In this document: positions 45,028 to 56,169 of the stretch, one piece after another | Layout: each line of letters opens with the position of its first letter | Numbering within the stretch: the first letter of the stretch is position 1 | Assembly (NCBI GenBank): GCA_017165825.1 | Contig: CM029384.1 | Coordinates: 18,971,067-19,035,066, forward strand | Source: Hepsetus odoe | Taxonomy: Eukaryota; Chordata; Actinopteri; Characiformes; Hepsetidae | Length of the DNA stretch: 64,000 bases | Direction of reading: 5' to 3' | Notes under the pieces: generated by a model | What the model was told of the DNA's origin: nothing | The model's input: the letters and a program-made list of their open reading frames with translations, nothing else | The model's database searches: none | Program-made: the position numbers and the translations under genes

Positions 45028-45160
45028 TCCCTGCGATGGGCTGGCGACCTGTCCAGGGTGCGTCCCCCATACCTCGCCCTGTGTGCGCTGGGTTGGACAC
45101 CAGCACCCCCCCCCCGCGACCCCGTTTGGGAAAAGCGGCAGATAATGGATGGATGGATGG
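45028..45160 (+). mobile_element. Tail-only retroposon copy
   Basis: Starts tccctgcgatgggctggcga and ends (ggat)n. Perfect 12-bp duplication atgttagcgcgg at 45016-45027 and 45161-45172. Its 5' boundary is within one base of the copy at 44536. Confidence 0.9.
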
Positions 45161-45174
45161 ATGTTAGCGCGGAG

Positions 45175-48100
45175 GATAATGCTAACCGCTAACCGCTAAC
45201 AATAAACGTCTAGCAGGTTTGAACATGCACGCAAACAAGGTCATCATCAACACTGTGGTTCATATGAAAGCAGACAAATAGCAGACTTATCTGAGAATGA
45301 ACTTCAGGCTGCATCACGTGGGGAACCAAAACGCCAACGCACCCTACCCATTGCAATGTTCTATTTATTCTCCCTTGCTGCCAAGGTTCCACCAATGGTT
45401 ATAATTGCAGCAAGAGGGTCTTCAGGTGCGTTGGCTCACAACAAAAGGTTTATATTACTCTGCTTTCAAATTATTTCTCAAAAGTTTTGTTTGATGCAGC
45501 TGCAAGTAAACCACTTTGTTTTCTGTAGGCTCATTTTGCTATTTGTAGTTTAAAGTGACAAAACTTTGCAAAAAAAGAAAACAAGAAATAGTGTAAATGC
45601 ACGCAGTAGAAGAGACACATATGCCACATTAGACCAGATAAATGCCTTTTCAACCTAGATGATCCCACTTTGCTCATCAGCCAGGGACTGCTTAGAGATA
45701 ATTTGGCTGTAATTAAGATGGGGGGGATGGTTGGTTGGAGAGAGGAAGTGCTTGCTGCTGGACTAAAATGTTGAGTGAGCTTTACATCTTAATTTGCAGT
45801 CACCAAGTACTAAAGGAAAATAATTTTTTTCCCCTTCTTTTTCAGGTGAAGCCCCCTATCTAGTTCCTCACCAAAAAACAAGTCATTAACACCATTGTGG
45901 CATTCCATTCTAAAAGTAAATGGATGGGTGCAAAAGCATTTAATCAGAAAATAAAGTAAAGATGGAGATAGTTCTGTTTGAAAAACAAATGTGAGGGCTG
46001 CGTTTTGCAGTGCAGTTCTCACCTATCATCTGACATTTGTGGTGAATATAACCCTGATGAATAAAAACCTGGTAATCCTGCACTTTCATCCAAATTCCTT
46101 TAGAATGCTTACCTTACTTTTGCTGACCTGGTTTATCTAAACCTCATCTTCTTCCTTTTCTCACTTTTTATTGATACATTTTTGTATATTTTAAAGCACA
46201 CCGAATAATCTCCTATGCATAAAAACTTGCTGTGCATTGCCTTCTAGGCAACTGAGTGAAGAACCTGAAATCAAAGCACAGATTAAATGGTTTATCATGA
46301 TGATAATTCTAGGCTATTTACTTTTATTCGTGGTTAGCAACATTGTGTGTAGGATTTCATTTGACTTGCATCAAAGATAGGAAATTACAAAGTGCAAATA
46401 CTTTGTTACAGTACTTAAGTGGAATTTTCAGTTATCTGTGCTTTTGTTAACTTTTTTTACTTTTACTCCTAACATTTTAACAAAAATATTAGTACTCTCT
46501 TTACATTTCAAAACAGCCTCCTTACTTTTAATTTAATGCATCTGAGGGGAATTATCCATTGCATTGTGTGTATCTAAAAACTATTTTTTGATGTATGCAT
46601 AGCATAAGCTTCAGCCACAAACACTGTCCAAGTGGCCAGGTTTTTAAAAAGAAACAGGTCATAATTAAGCTACCTTATTTAAATTGGGCCACTTTATTAT
46701 TTACCTAATTAAATGGCCTGTTAAAGGAGACTGTCAGGTTAGCAGCCTACAGGGCAGCGCTAACTCGCCAGCTGAGCCCTAGAGATTGTTTCCATGGAAA
46801 CAGCAGGGCTGAAGAACCTGCCAAATGGAAAAAAGTCGATTACACAGAGTATGTAGATATAGTAGAGCACAACGGAAGCTGAGATTGCAGAGGCAAGTGT
46901 GTGTGCGTGTGTCTGCTGTTAATGTTCCAGGCAGTAGACAGGGGCAACGGCAAATAGAGCAAATGATGGACTGCCTCATAAAACCATTCCTATGAAAGCA
47001 TCCAGCCTTTCTGGGACTTTCCATATTTCAGAATTAAAGTAACGGTAAAAACTGGACAGAGATTTCATGAAGGAAAGAAGTGCTCAAACAGATAATGGGT
47101 ATGATAAAAATATTTTCTCTAGGTTTTTTTTGGGTTAGAATTCATTGTTAGGCAAGTTATTTTGAATGAACTACTCATTTAGTTTTTATAGCTCTTTTAG
47201 TTCATTTTTATACTTACATATTCTGTTATTATAATTGTTATTATGTAGTATGTATATTATGTAAATGTAGTGATCCAATGTTCATTCTTAAATTATAAAA
47301 TATTATTTAAATTAATAATTTTAATAATTCAAAATATTTTATTCAGCTAGTTTCCCCATGTTTCATCTTGCGAAAGTAGCAGTGATGGCCATATGCATGG
47401 TATGTTGGCACCACTCTTTGTTACAGAGAGTAATATGGAGTTTTTTGAGCTACAGGTCTGTTTAAACTCAGAGAAGACCACCATGGCATGCATGTCTAGC
47501 AGAAGCTAAAACTCAAACCAAAAAAGAGCTAAATTATGAGGCTTAGAGTTCCCTGTTTACCATCTCCCTAGCAGGAGAGAAAGTTATTAATAAGAAATAT
47601 TAGTTTACCTTAAAAATTCACTTCATCCTTACCTGTGAATTTAAATTTTGAATGGGAAATGTTTCATATTGCAGATGTTTATGATGATAAGATGATACAT
47701 TTCTTAGAATTACTATGATTCTAATTATTATTATTATTATTATTACATATTTATTATTAAGGTCTGAATCCAAGTTATTATCATCCAATAGCACTATTGA
47801 TTCAGCCTGTGTGCAGAAGCAGGGTCAATAAAGTAAAATAGAAGCTTGATTCCTTAGCTCAGATGATTGGATAGTCCTGAGATTGGCTCAAAATCCATGT
47901 TTACTTTCCATTTACTACCTCAGAAAATAAGCTATACTGACAAAAATCAGATACGGCTGACACACACAAAGATCAACAAAACAGTCCACTGGGACCAAAA
48001 GCAGTGCAAGCTTCAGTGCATCCTGCTCATCCACAGCTGTGTGAAAACCATAACATCATTTAAACGTTGTTGCTATAACACACTCCCTGTGCTTTGCTAC

Positions 48101-49091
48101 AGCCTATTTTTTTAAGACTGTTACCTTCAGTAATGTTTTTAACATCCCATTCTTGACCTACCCAGTCCCCTAAGGGGGAATCCTACAGGCCACCTAAGGC
48201 TGTTCAGTTGCTCTATTAACTTAAGTAAAGTTTGTTAGTTAAGAGGTTTGTAATACACTGCTCCACTGATCATTTGCATGAATGTGGTTGTACATGTACA
48301 TGTGTTACTTTATACTGCCAGTCAGCATGCAGGTTGAAGTATTTTTTTAATCTTATATCTACAAAGGAAGTCACTTGATGTTCAGTAAATGACAGCTGTC
48401 TTGGGTGAACTTTAGTTTTTAAATCATAGGGCAAATAGTCACTTTCACTTCTTTTATGCAAGTGGTATTTGAAATTAGCAAATGGCAGAAACTCTATAAA
48501 GATAACCAAATACTTCTTCAGGCTTGAAGTCCTCCTGTGTTGAAAACCATTACAGCTTTCTTGGCTTTTTAATGTAACACACAAACATTCTACATACCCA
48601 GAACATGGAAGTAAAGAGCTGGAAATGTAGCAATTCCCATCATAGAAGGGGGGGTGGGGGGGCTATTTAAATGCATTTACCCTTCCCTCAGGGACTGATA
48701 TGATTTCTGTCACCAGAGCCGACAACAGGAAGCATCTCTGCTCATTACTGTCAACTATCTGACAAACGTCAATGTCACTGTCAGGCTCAAGATCAGCAAG
48801 AGAGTGTGAGAGTGAATGTATGAGGAAGACACAGCTACTAATTGGTATTCTCATAACAGTTAATGTATGGCAGAACATGCACGGTCTTCAGGTCTTCAAC
48901 CAAGAGCACACACAAAAACGTTTCTCAGAACTGAATTTGGATAGATTGACTTTGACATGCTGTCTATTACGATTATTGACAGTGTTCTTTTGCTGGAGTT
49001 ATATCCCTTATGTGTTTATGTTGGGTACCACAATAGATGGCAATGGACCACAGCAAGGCGGGCTGTGTATCTTTTTAAGCTGTTTCTTATA
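45175..49091. other. Unassigned intergenic DNA
   Basis: No gene seen on either strand. AT-rich, with an (att)n run near 47725-47745. The stretch before the tail insertion (about 44730-45015) contains tttatt in an LTR-like setting on the minus strand, but I could not define ends. Confidence 0.6.
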
Positions 49092-49104
49092 GTAAAGCCC
49101 TAAT

Positions 49105-50142
49105 CTTCTTCTTCTTCTTTTGGCTGCTCTCATTTAGGGGCCGCCACAGTGGATCAACCGTCTTCATTTCTTCTGGTCCTCTTCATTTTCCTCCTTCATG
49201 TCCTCTCTCACCATGTCCATAATCCTCCTCTTTGGTCTTCCTCTTTTCCTCTTTCCTGGCAGTTCCATCTTCAACATCCTCCTCCTAATATAATCCTCAT
49301 CTCTCCTCTGGACATGTCCAAATCAATGCAACCTTGCTTCCCTAACCTTGTCTCCAAAAGGTCTAACCTGAGCTGTCCCTCTAATATATTCATTTCTAAT
49401 CCATCCCGTCCATCCGTCCTCCAACCAACGAAAATCTCATCATCTTTAACTCTGACACCTCCAGCTCTGCCTCCTGTCTTTTCGTCAGTGCAACCGTCTC
49501 CAAACCATACAACACAGCTGTTGTGTAAACCTTCCCTTTTACTCTTGCTGGTACCCGTCTGTCACAAATCACTCCAGCCACTGGTCTCCACCCACTTCAA
49601 CCTGCCTGGACTCTTCTTCACCCCTCTTCCACACTCAACATTACTCTGAACTGCTGATCCCAAGTATTTAAACTCCTCCACCTTTGTCACCTCTACTCCC
49701 TCCATCCTAACCATTCCACTTTCCTCCCTTTCATTCATACTCCTGTATTCTGCCTTTGTCCTACTCACTTTCATTCCTCTCCTCTCTAGAGCATACCTCC
49801 ATCTCTCCAGGTTCTCCTCAAGCTGCTCCCTACTCTTGCTACAGATGACAATATCATCAGCAAACATCTTCCGCGGGAAGATGACCTCATCCGTCAACCT
49901 GTCCATTACTATTGCAAGCTCAGCGCTGATCCTTGATGTAATCCAACCTCTACCTTGCATCCGCTCACTGTAACACTGATCTCATACATATCCTACACTT
50001 CTAACATACTTCTCTGTAACACCTGACTTCCTCATACAAAACCACATCTCCACAACTTCTGCTGCACTTCCTGGTTAACTATCCTCACATCATCCAATCT
50101 TCTCTCTCATTTTCTTCATTCATCAGCCACTCAAAGTACTCC
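49105..50142 (-). pseudogene. RTE LINE reverse transcriptase 3' part
   Basis: The minus strand encodes M-F-A-D-D-I-V-I-C-S-K-S-R-E-Q (about 49827-49871), where F-A-D-D is the RT catalytic motif. G-M-K-V-S-R-T-K-A-E-Y and V-E-E-F-K-Y-L-G-S follow. The C-terminal R-R-V-P-A-R-V-K-G-K-V-Y-T and C-terminal Arg-rich end lead into a (gaa)n tail at 49105-49122. An internal deletion removes most of the palm before F-A-D-D. Stops and frameshifts throughout. It is inserted as a unit with the SINE head 50143-50234 between 13-bp duplications. Confidence 0.82.
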
Positions 50143-50234
50143 TTTCATCTGAGGTGGGATTCGAACCTGGGACCTCTTGACCCATAGGTCCATAGGCAAG
50201 CACCCTACCACTAGACCACTGCCACCTAGCCAAG
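50143..50234 (-). mobile_element. V-SINE-type tRNA head fused to the RTE copy
   Basis: Minus strand: ggtggcagtggtctagtggt, agggtgcttgcctatggacc, B box aggttcgaatccc, then cacctcag joined directly to the RTE text atgaaaggagtactttgagt. The L2-type SINE tail is absent. The outer end coincides with the target duplication gtaaagccctaat (50235-50247; partner 49092-49104). Confidence 0.8.
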
Positions 50235-50249
50235 GTAAAGCCCTAATAC

Positions 50250-51000
50250 AGTTACGGGTACCAGTGGCCGAGGCGATCACCTGTAACACAGAGGCTTCTC
50301 TCTCTGTCAGCTGCTGGTTGAGCCTTGTCAACAACTCCTCCTGTTAAGTGAACCTCTTTGGTGAATGTCCGTGAGAAGTGCATTGTGGTTCACATTGACC
50401 TGTTGGAGCTTTTCTAATCCATTCCTTAGTTTCTCCCGGGTACTGTTCAAGCTTTCAGTTAACCAAATGATCTGTTCTCTCTGGTTTTTACAGTCCTTTT
50501 CATATTCAAGGTACCCAGCCTGCTTTTCCTCAAGTTCCCTACTAACTTTAGTCAATCCTTCATGAATGGAACATACCTCAGACTGGTTGCTTTCCTGTAG
50601 CTGGTGATTCATGGCTTGGAGGGAGACGTTTTCATTTTCTAATCTCTTACACTTCGCCTCCAGTTCCTGCAAAATGTGCCTCAGTTCAATATTCTCAATT
50701 TCCTTGGGTTAAGTGCTGGTTAAAATGTCCTGAATGTGGTTTCTGCTCACTTCAGACTCTAATTCTGTGACTTGACAATTGGCCAGTTTAGCATCCCTTA
50801 ACTTTACATTCAAAACATCAAGATCCTGGTTCCGTGCACAAATTTTGTGATCCTTGGCTGGGAGTTCAGCCCCCATTTCCTGGAGTTGCTCGGCAAGAAC
50901 AATTTTGGCCTGTCTATCTTTGCCCGAAACAGACAGCCACACATTTTCAGATTCCTGAAGCGTTTGTTCCAATCTTTGAACTTGCAAGTGTTATACTGCT
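50250..51000 (-). pseudogene. Coiled-coil gene fragment related to 39.4-39.9 kb
   Basis: The minus strand encodes a long heptad-rich coil: V-Q-R-L-E-Q-T-L-Q-E-S-E-N, then L-A-E-Q-L-Q-E-M-G-A-E-L, then V-T-E-L-E-S-E. After a TAA at about 50709 the coil resumes (L-E-A-K-C-K-R-L-E-N-E-N-V-S-L-Q, and W-L-T-E-S-L-N-S-T-R-E-K-L). After one more frame change comes L-N-Q-Q-L-T-E-R-E-A-S-V-L-Q-V-I-A-S. This last piece matches L-H-Q-Q-L-T-D-K-E-A-S-M-Q-Q-V-N-A-S of the plus-strand tract at 39.44 kb, at both protein and DNA level. The breaks could be tiny introns, but no donor/acceptor pair of normal size fits, so I call it a pseudogene fragment. Parent gene unknown. Confidence 0.5.
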
Positions 51001-51336
51001 GTATATTTATAAAATAATTCTGAATTTTAGCATTATTATTTGAATAGAGTAACAAATTGTACAGCCTTAGGCAGATGCCTCATATTGGTTTTACAGCCTA
51101 CAGTTTTAAGACACTAATTTTGGCCAAACTGCACTAAAATAACCTAACTCAATCAATTTAAGGAGAATTAATTTAGGAATAAATCATTTAAATATAATTG
51201 AACTGAATTATCTAATCATCTAGTAGATGCCTATCTTTTTGTTTTCTGTTTTCTATCAGTAGTGTTCATATCTGACCATATTTACCAGGAGCACACAGCT
51301 GCATTTGCAGCACTGTCATGTCTACATGCAATCATA

Positions 51337-51339
51337 GGT

Positions 51340-51381
<42 letters not shown>

Positions 51382-51382
51382 G
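51337..51382 (+). repeat. (GT)n microsatellite
   Basis: About 40 bp of gt units; further tg-rich DNA at 51640-51695 and 51918-51932. Confidence 0.9.
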
Positions 51383-52067
51383 TTTAAGCTACCCTGAAAC
51401 TCTAATCTATAGTAATTAGATCGACCAATCCAAACAGTACATACCAAAAGGACAGCCCTATGTGACATGTGTATGTGTATATATGAGCCGCTTTATATGG
51501 CTGTGTTTGTTTTCTGTGGTTTTGATGGACCTAGCCTGCATATGTGCACACATATGTGCATGCTGCTCTCTAAATCCAGCTAATGAAATACACACAGTAG
51601 AGACTGCTAACATAGGTGAGAAGGGTGAGGTCCTGAGTTAGTGTGTGTGTTTTGTGTCAGTGTGTGTGTGTGTGTATGTGTATGTGTGTGTGTGCACCCC
51701 TCAGGGGACAGCATGTTGTGTGTGTCTGTGTTGAATGGTGAATAAATCACACTGCAGCAGTTTGTTAGCAGCACAGCACATAAGTCAAGGACACAAGGAC
51801 AGCCAATGAGATCACAGACACCAAAAGATCTAAGAGGTCATCAAATCTAGGTTAACTGACTAGTCTGACATGGAACATCAGTTCAAAGGTCATGGGTAAT
51901 GTTTTTAATGAAAAAGTGTGTGTGTGTGTGTGGTGGCATTTTCAATGCAAAAAATCAAAGCTGCTTTTGGAAAATAGGGACAGACCACAGAAAAAACAGC
52001 ATATATAGCATCACATATATGAGGCACATTATAGTTACATAATACAAGTAATTATATATAAATAATA

Positions 52068-52262
52068 ATCTTCTTTTTCTTTCGGCTGCTTCCGCTTAGG
52101 GGTCACCAAAGTGGATCATCCGTTTCCATTTCTCCCAGTCCTCTGCATCTTCCTCATTCAAACCTGGCCTTCCTCTTTTCCTCTTACCAGGCAGCGCCAT
52201 CTTCAACATCCTTCTCCTAATATTATCCTTGTCTCTCCTCTGAACATGGCCAAACTAACAAA
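52068..52262 (-). mobile_element. RTE LINE 3' tail
   Basis: Matches the 3' ends at 49105 and 61061 (cttctttttctttcggctgc, cgcttaggggtcaccaaagt, ggatcatccgtttccatttc): the noncoding end and last codons of the RTE family. Truncated at the beginning. Confidence 0.75.
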
Positions 52263-53703
52263 ATCAGTTGGGTTAGCTGAGGGCGACAGAGGCAAGGAAA
52301 AACTCCCCCAATCATGGGGAAGAAACCTTGGGGAAAACCAAGACCCAAAAGGGGAACCCATCCTCCTTTGGTCAACACCAGAAATAAAAGGAAAGAAAGA
52401 TAGAGAATAACCCTGTATAGTGGTAGTTTCCATGAGTTACAGTAAAAGTAAAAGTCTATTGGTGACTTGTTAATGATAGCTCTGTTTGAGCAGTGGAAGC
52501 TTCGTGGCAGCAGCTCCTGCAGATAAGCCAGTCTGATGGAGCTAATCTGAAGTTCAGGTTGGGAGAAAAATCAGATGATAGTAGTTCTGCGAACTCTGTG
52601 TAGAGGTCTGTGTCAGGTTTGACCTAAGTTTCAGTAAGACACAGAGCATCAAAATCCTTTTAATTAATCATCTCATTTACAATCATGGCTTTAAAGTTTA
52701 GTGATCCAATGTTGAGAAGTCCCAGCTTCAGATCTAAGTGCTGTTGTTGGCTGATTTAGAAAGTTTAACTTTAATCAAATTGGTAGAGCAGATTTTCAGA
52801 TTTTTTCTTTTGTAATAGTTTTTTTCAGGGAAAACACAGTCTCAATATGGTGTATCTTGAGTGATGCCCCACTGCAGCTCACAGATGGTCTATTTAGCCA
52901 GTCTGTCTGTGGCCTGGTCTTGGCTCTGGATTGTCAGTAGCGGCTAACTAAACTACTTTGCCGACTAAGAGACTATGGGCTATGCTGCATGAAATGAGAG
53001 CAGCATGAGAGACACCATCCCAACCTAAAAGACCAGGCTTACCCACAAAAGTAGTCCAATTATCTATATACCCCACATTATTTTCTGAGTACCGCTTGGA
53101 CATCCAGTAGTGTAACGCCCAAAGCCTGCTGTAGGCTTCAGCACCGCACCGCATCAATATCAAGCCAGAACATTTTAAACCATCAGACATAGTCTGGGCA
53201 AATTTACACACATCTCTAATATGTTGCTTAGTTATCCCTTACTGCCGCATACGAATATCATTAGCTCCTACATGGGGGACCACCTTTTCATACTTATGAC
53301 CAGCTAACAGTCTAAGATTCCCTAACAAATCAGCTCCTGAAATACACTTAGCTCTAGCTGGCACTGGAGCCCCTAAAGGAGTAATTATTCTCACATAGCG
53401 GATAATGGAGTCTCTGATTATTAGTGCACCTACAACAGGCTTCTTAGGCCTGGTAAAGGTGTGGGGGGCGGACATCACCCACTCGCCACGCTGTGAGGGC
53501 TCTTCAGCCGGAGTCGAGGGCGTGCTGACTCTCCCTGAAACCACCAGCAGCTCACAGTGAGTTTGACTCTCTAGCCCTCATTAAAGACTGGACCGGCTCC
53601 TCTAACACTAATAACTTCTCCATCAGGGAAGAAACTAGCTGAAACTTTTCGCAAACAAACTTAGTGCTAATGCTAGTGATGAAAAAACAGCTAGAACTGA
53701 ACA
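52263..53703 (-). pseudogene. L2/CR1-type LINE with SGNH (esterase) ORF1, internally deleted
   Basis: On the minus strand the 5' part (53560-52935) encodes an SGNH-hydrolase-like ORF1: I-I-R-D-S-I-I-R-Y-V-R (block I), I-S-G-A-D-L-L-G-N-L, V-V-P-H-V-G-A-N-D-I-R-M-R (block III, G-x-N-D), and near the end G-W-D-G-V-S-H-A for the usual D-G-x-H-P. Such esterase ORF1s are known from CR1/L2 LINEs. It passes into the ORF2 start G-T-S-Q-H-W-I / N-I-G-S-type sequence (about 52710). From 52600 to 52263 it is already 3' UTR (cctgaacttcagattagctc, ggagtttttccttgcctctg). Thus the endonuclease and RT are deleted. Stops are present in ORF1. The right side is cut by the Tc1 at 53706. Confidence 0.72.
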
Positions 53704-53936
53704 TACAGTTGAGGCCAAAATTATTAGGCCCCCTTATGAAATTAGACAACACTCTTGATTTCTCCATGAAAATGACCATTAAGAACAAGTGTTTGTCATT
53801 TTGGAAACAAATACACTATAAAGAACAATGTCCACTAAGTTTAATTAGGATATTTTATTGATACACCGAGTTGAAACAAGAAAGGGCAAAAATGATCCAA
53901 AATTATTAGCCCCCTGGCCATTAATAGTCAAAGGTA

Positions 53937-54350
53937 GAGTAGAGTAGAGTAGAGTAATCTTTTTTTATCCCACGAATGGGAAATTTGGGTGTTACAGGGC
54001 TCTTATGAAAGTGAGAGATGTACAGAAAAGGAATAGGAAAAAAAAATATATTAAAAAAATAGAGACATAAGGAAAGAGGAAAGAGGAGCAAGTACAAGAG
54101 AAGTACAGGAGCTATAAAAAAAAAAATTATCTATCTATATAAATATATATACATATACATATCTACATGATAATAAATAAGTTTTAAATAAGTTATAAAT
54201 ATATATAAATAAATATATAAATAATAAATATATTTATATAGAAATAAATAATATAAGTGTAATAATAATATACAATACAACAATAATATACATAAATAAT
54301 AATAATAATATGTAATATAATATATAATAATTTATAATAATAAAACAAGG
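53937..54350 (-). mobile_element. LINE 3' tail (CR1/Rex-like), minus
   Basis: Begins with four tagag units (tail repeats) followed by taatctttttttatccca-cg and gaatgggaaatt. The same 3' end occurs at 55128. The rest is AT-rich UTR with ta microsatellite. Confidence 0.6.
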
Positions 54351-54351
54351 G

Positions 54352-55125
54352 GCTCAGCTCAAGGCTAACGCTAGCCGACCGGCTATCCCGTCCGTCCTCC
54401 TCGCCAATGTCTGCTCCTTGGATAATAAACTGGACTGTATACGACTCCAGCTGAACACCCAGCGTGAATATAGAGACTGCTGTGTTTTTGTTTTTACGGA
54501 GACATGGCTCAGCGACAGCGTTCCGGACACCGCCATCCAACTCGCCGGACTCTCCGGCTCGTGACGGGACAGAAACCCGCCTGTGCGGCAAGACTAAGGA
54601 GGGGGCTGTGTGGCACAGAAACACAATAATGGTGCCAAACGCTGTTGGCTTCAGTGACACTGCGCTACCATCATAGATGATAACAATCAGGTGTAGACCG
54701 TTTTATTTGCCCAGGAGTTCTCTACAGTGTTTATTACGGGCAGTCTACATTCCACCCAGCTTGCGCTTAACAGCTGGCTGAACTTTTATGGAATTATCAC
54801 GATCTAAAACTAACACCCAGAGGATTGTTTATTGTTGCCGGAGATTTCAACCATGCAACTGCCGTTCTCTCAAATTCCATCAACATGAACTTTGCAAACG
54901 GTAAAACACACGGGACAGTGTTACACAAACATGGCCGGGCGCTGTATGGAGTGAGCCCGCCTCCACCTCGACACTCAGACCACATCTCTGTGCTGCTGAT
55001 CCCAGCGCAGCAGACCCATCGCCAGAAGCGTGCAGTGAGACCACCCTAGCAAGTAAAGACCTGCCCACAGGAGAACATCTCTGCTCTCAGGACTGCTTCT
55101 AACGCACTACCGGGACATGCTTGTA
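54352..55125 (+). pseudogene. LINE ORF2 endonuclease fragment (plus)
   Basis: Reads S-V-L-L-A-N-V-C-S-L-D-N-K-L-D (N-x-x-S-L-x-N-K motif), then V-F-T-E-T-W-L-S-D-S-V-P-D with the catalytic E-T-W-L. Later come a D-F-N-H block (54845) and S-D-H-I-S-V-L-L (54971-54994), the terminal S-D-H of apurinic-type endonucleases. Frameshifted. Orientation is opposite to the tail at 53937 that adjoins it. Confidence 0.75.
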
Positions 55126-55127
55126 TA

Positions 55128-55533
55128 GAGTAGAGTAGAGTAGAGTGATCTTTTATTATCCTGGCACGAATGGGAAATGGCTGCAGGGCTCTCAAAAAGA
55201 CAGGTATAAAGAGAAGAAAAAAAAATATATATAAAGATATAAAGATAGAGGGAGAAAAGGGAAATGCTATGAGAGAAAGAGAGGAGCTATAATAAATAAA
55301 TAAATTAACTATCTATATATATGTATACACATATACAAATCTACAATATACACGTGTAATAAGTTAGTAAAATGAATTATACATATAAATAAGTAGCAAT
55401 ATAAATATATGTTAAGTGATTATAAACAATATAAACAAAATAATAAATAATAAATGTACACACAATAATAATAATAATATAATATACATAGTGTAATAAT
55501 AATAATAATAATTACATATATATATACACATAT

Positions 55534-55564
<31 letters not shown>

Positions 55565-55571
55565 CATATAT

Positions 55572-55648
<77 letters not shown>

Positions 55649-56165
55649 TATTATAATATATAACAATAATAAATTATAGTGTAAATGTTATGATGATGAA
55701 TTGTGGAGCTCATTGCAGCAGGTAGGAAATTGACCTGCGAGAGCGTTTTTCTTACACCGCGGGTGGGCAGAGTCTGCTGCTGAACGAGCTGCTCAGTGCT
55801 CGTACAGTCTCGTGTAGGGGGTGGGGAGGTGTTGTCCATGATGGATGTTAGTTTGGACAACATCCTCCTCTCCTCCCTACCTGCTCTATGGACTTGAGCA
55901 GACACCCAGGTTTATAGAGTTGGTCTCTGACCAGTTTATTTAGTTTCCTCTGTCCTCATGCGACTTTTCCACACCAGCAGACCACAGCGAAAAAATAGCC
56001 GACGCTACCACACAGTGTCATAAAATGTCCATGAGTTGTTTATTATTTCCCAGTGATCTCAGCCACTTTAGTGCAAGAGACGACTCAGCCCTTTTTTTTT
56101 GTACAGAGCGTTAGTGTTAGTGAAGTGTTAGTGAAGTGTTAGTGTTAGTGGCGTTAGTTAGAAGT
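55128..56165 (-). pseudogene. CR1/Rex-like LINE 3' half, minus
   Basis: Starts with the tagag-repeat tail and cctggcacgaatgggaaatg (minus-strand 3' end), then (ta)n-rich UTR to about 55690. Beyond it are C-terminal ORF2 remains: T-S-I-M-D-N-T-S-P-P-P near 55840, resembling the usual I-M-D-N-x-x-H-P-L. The homologous stretch at 58262-58500 is better preserved. The (TA)n block 55510-55640 is about 130 bp. Confidence 0.65.
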
Positions 56166-56169
56166 TAAA

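Noticed and set aside
55412..55666. 84-codon Tyr/Ile-rich frame
   Set aside because: Translation of the (TA)n block of the LINE UTR.
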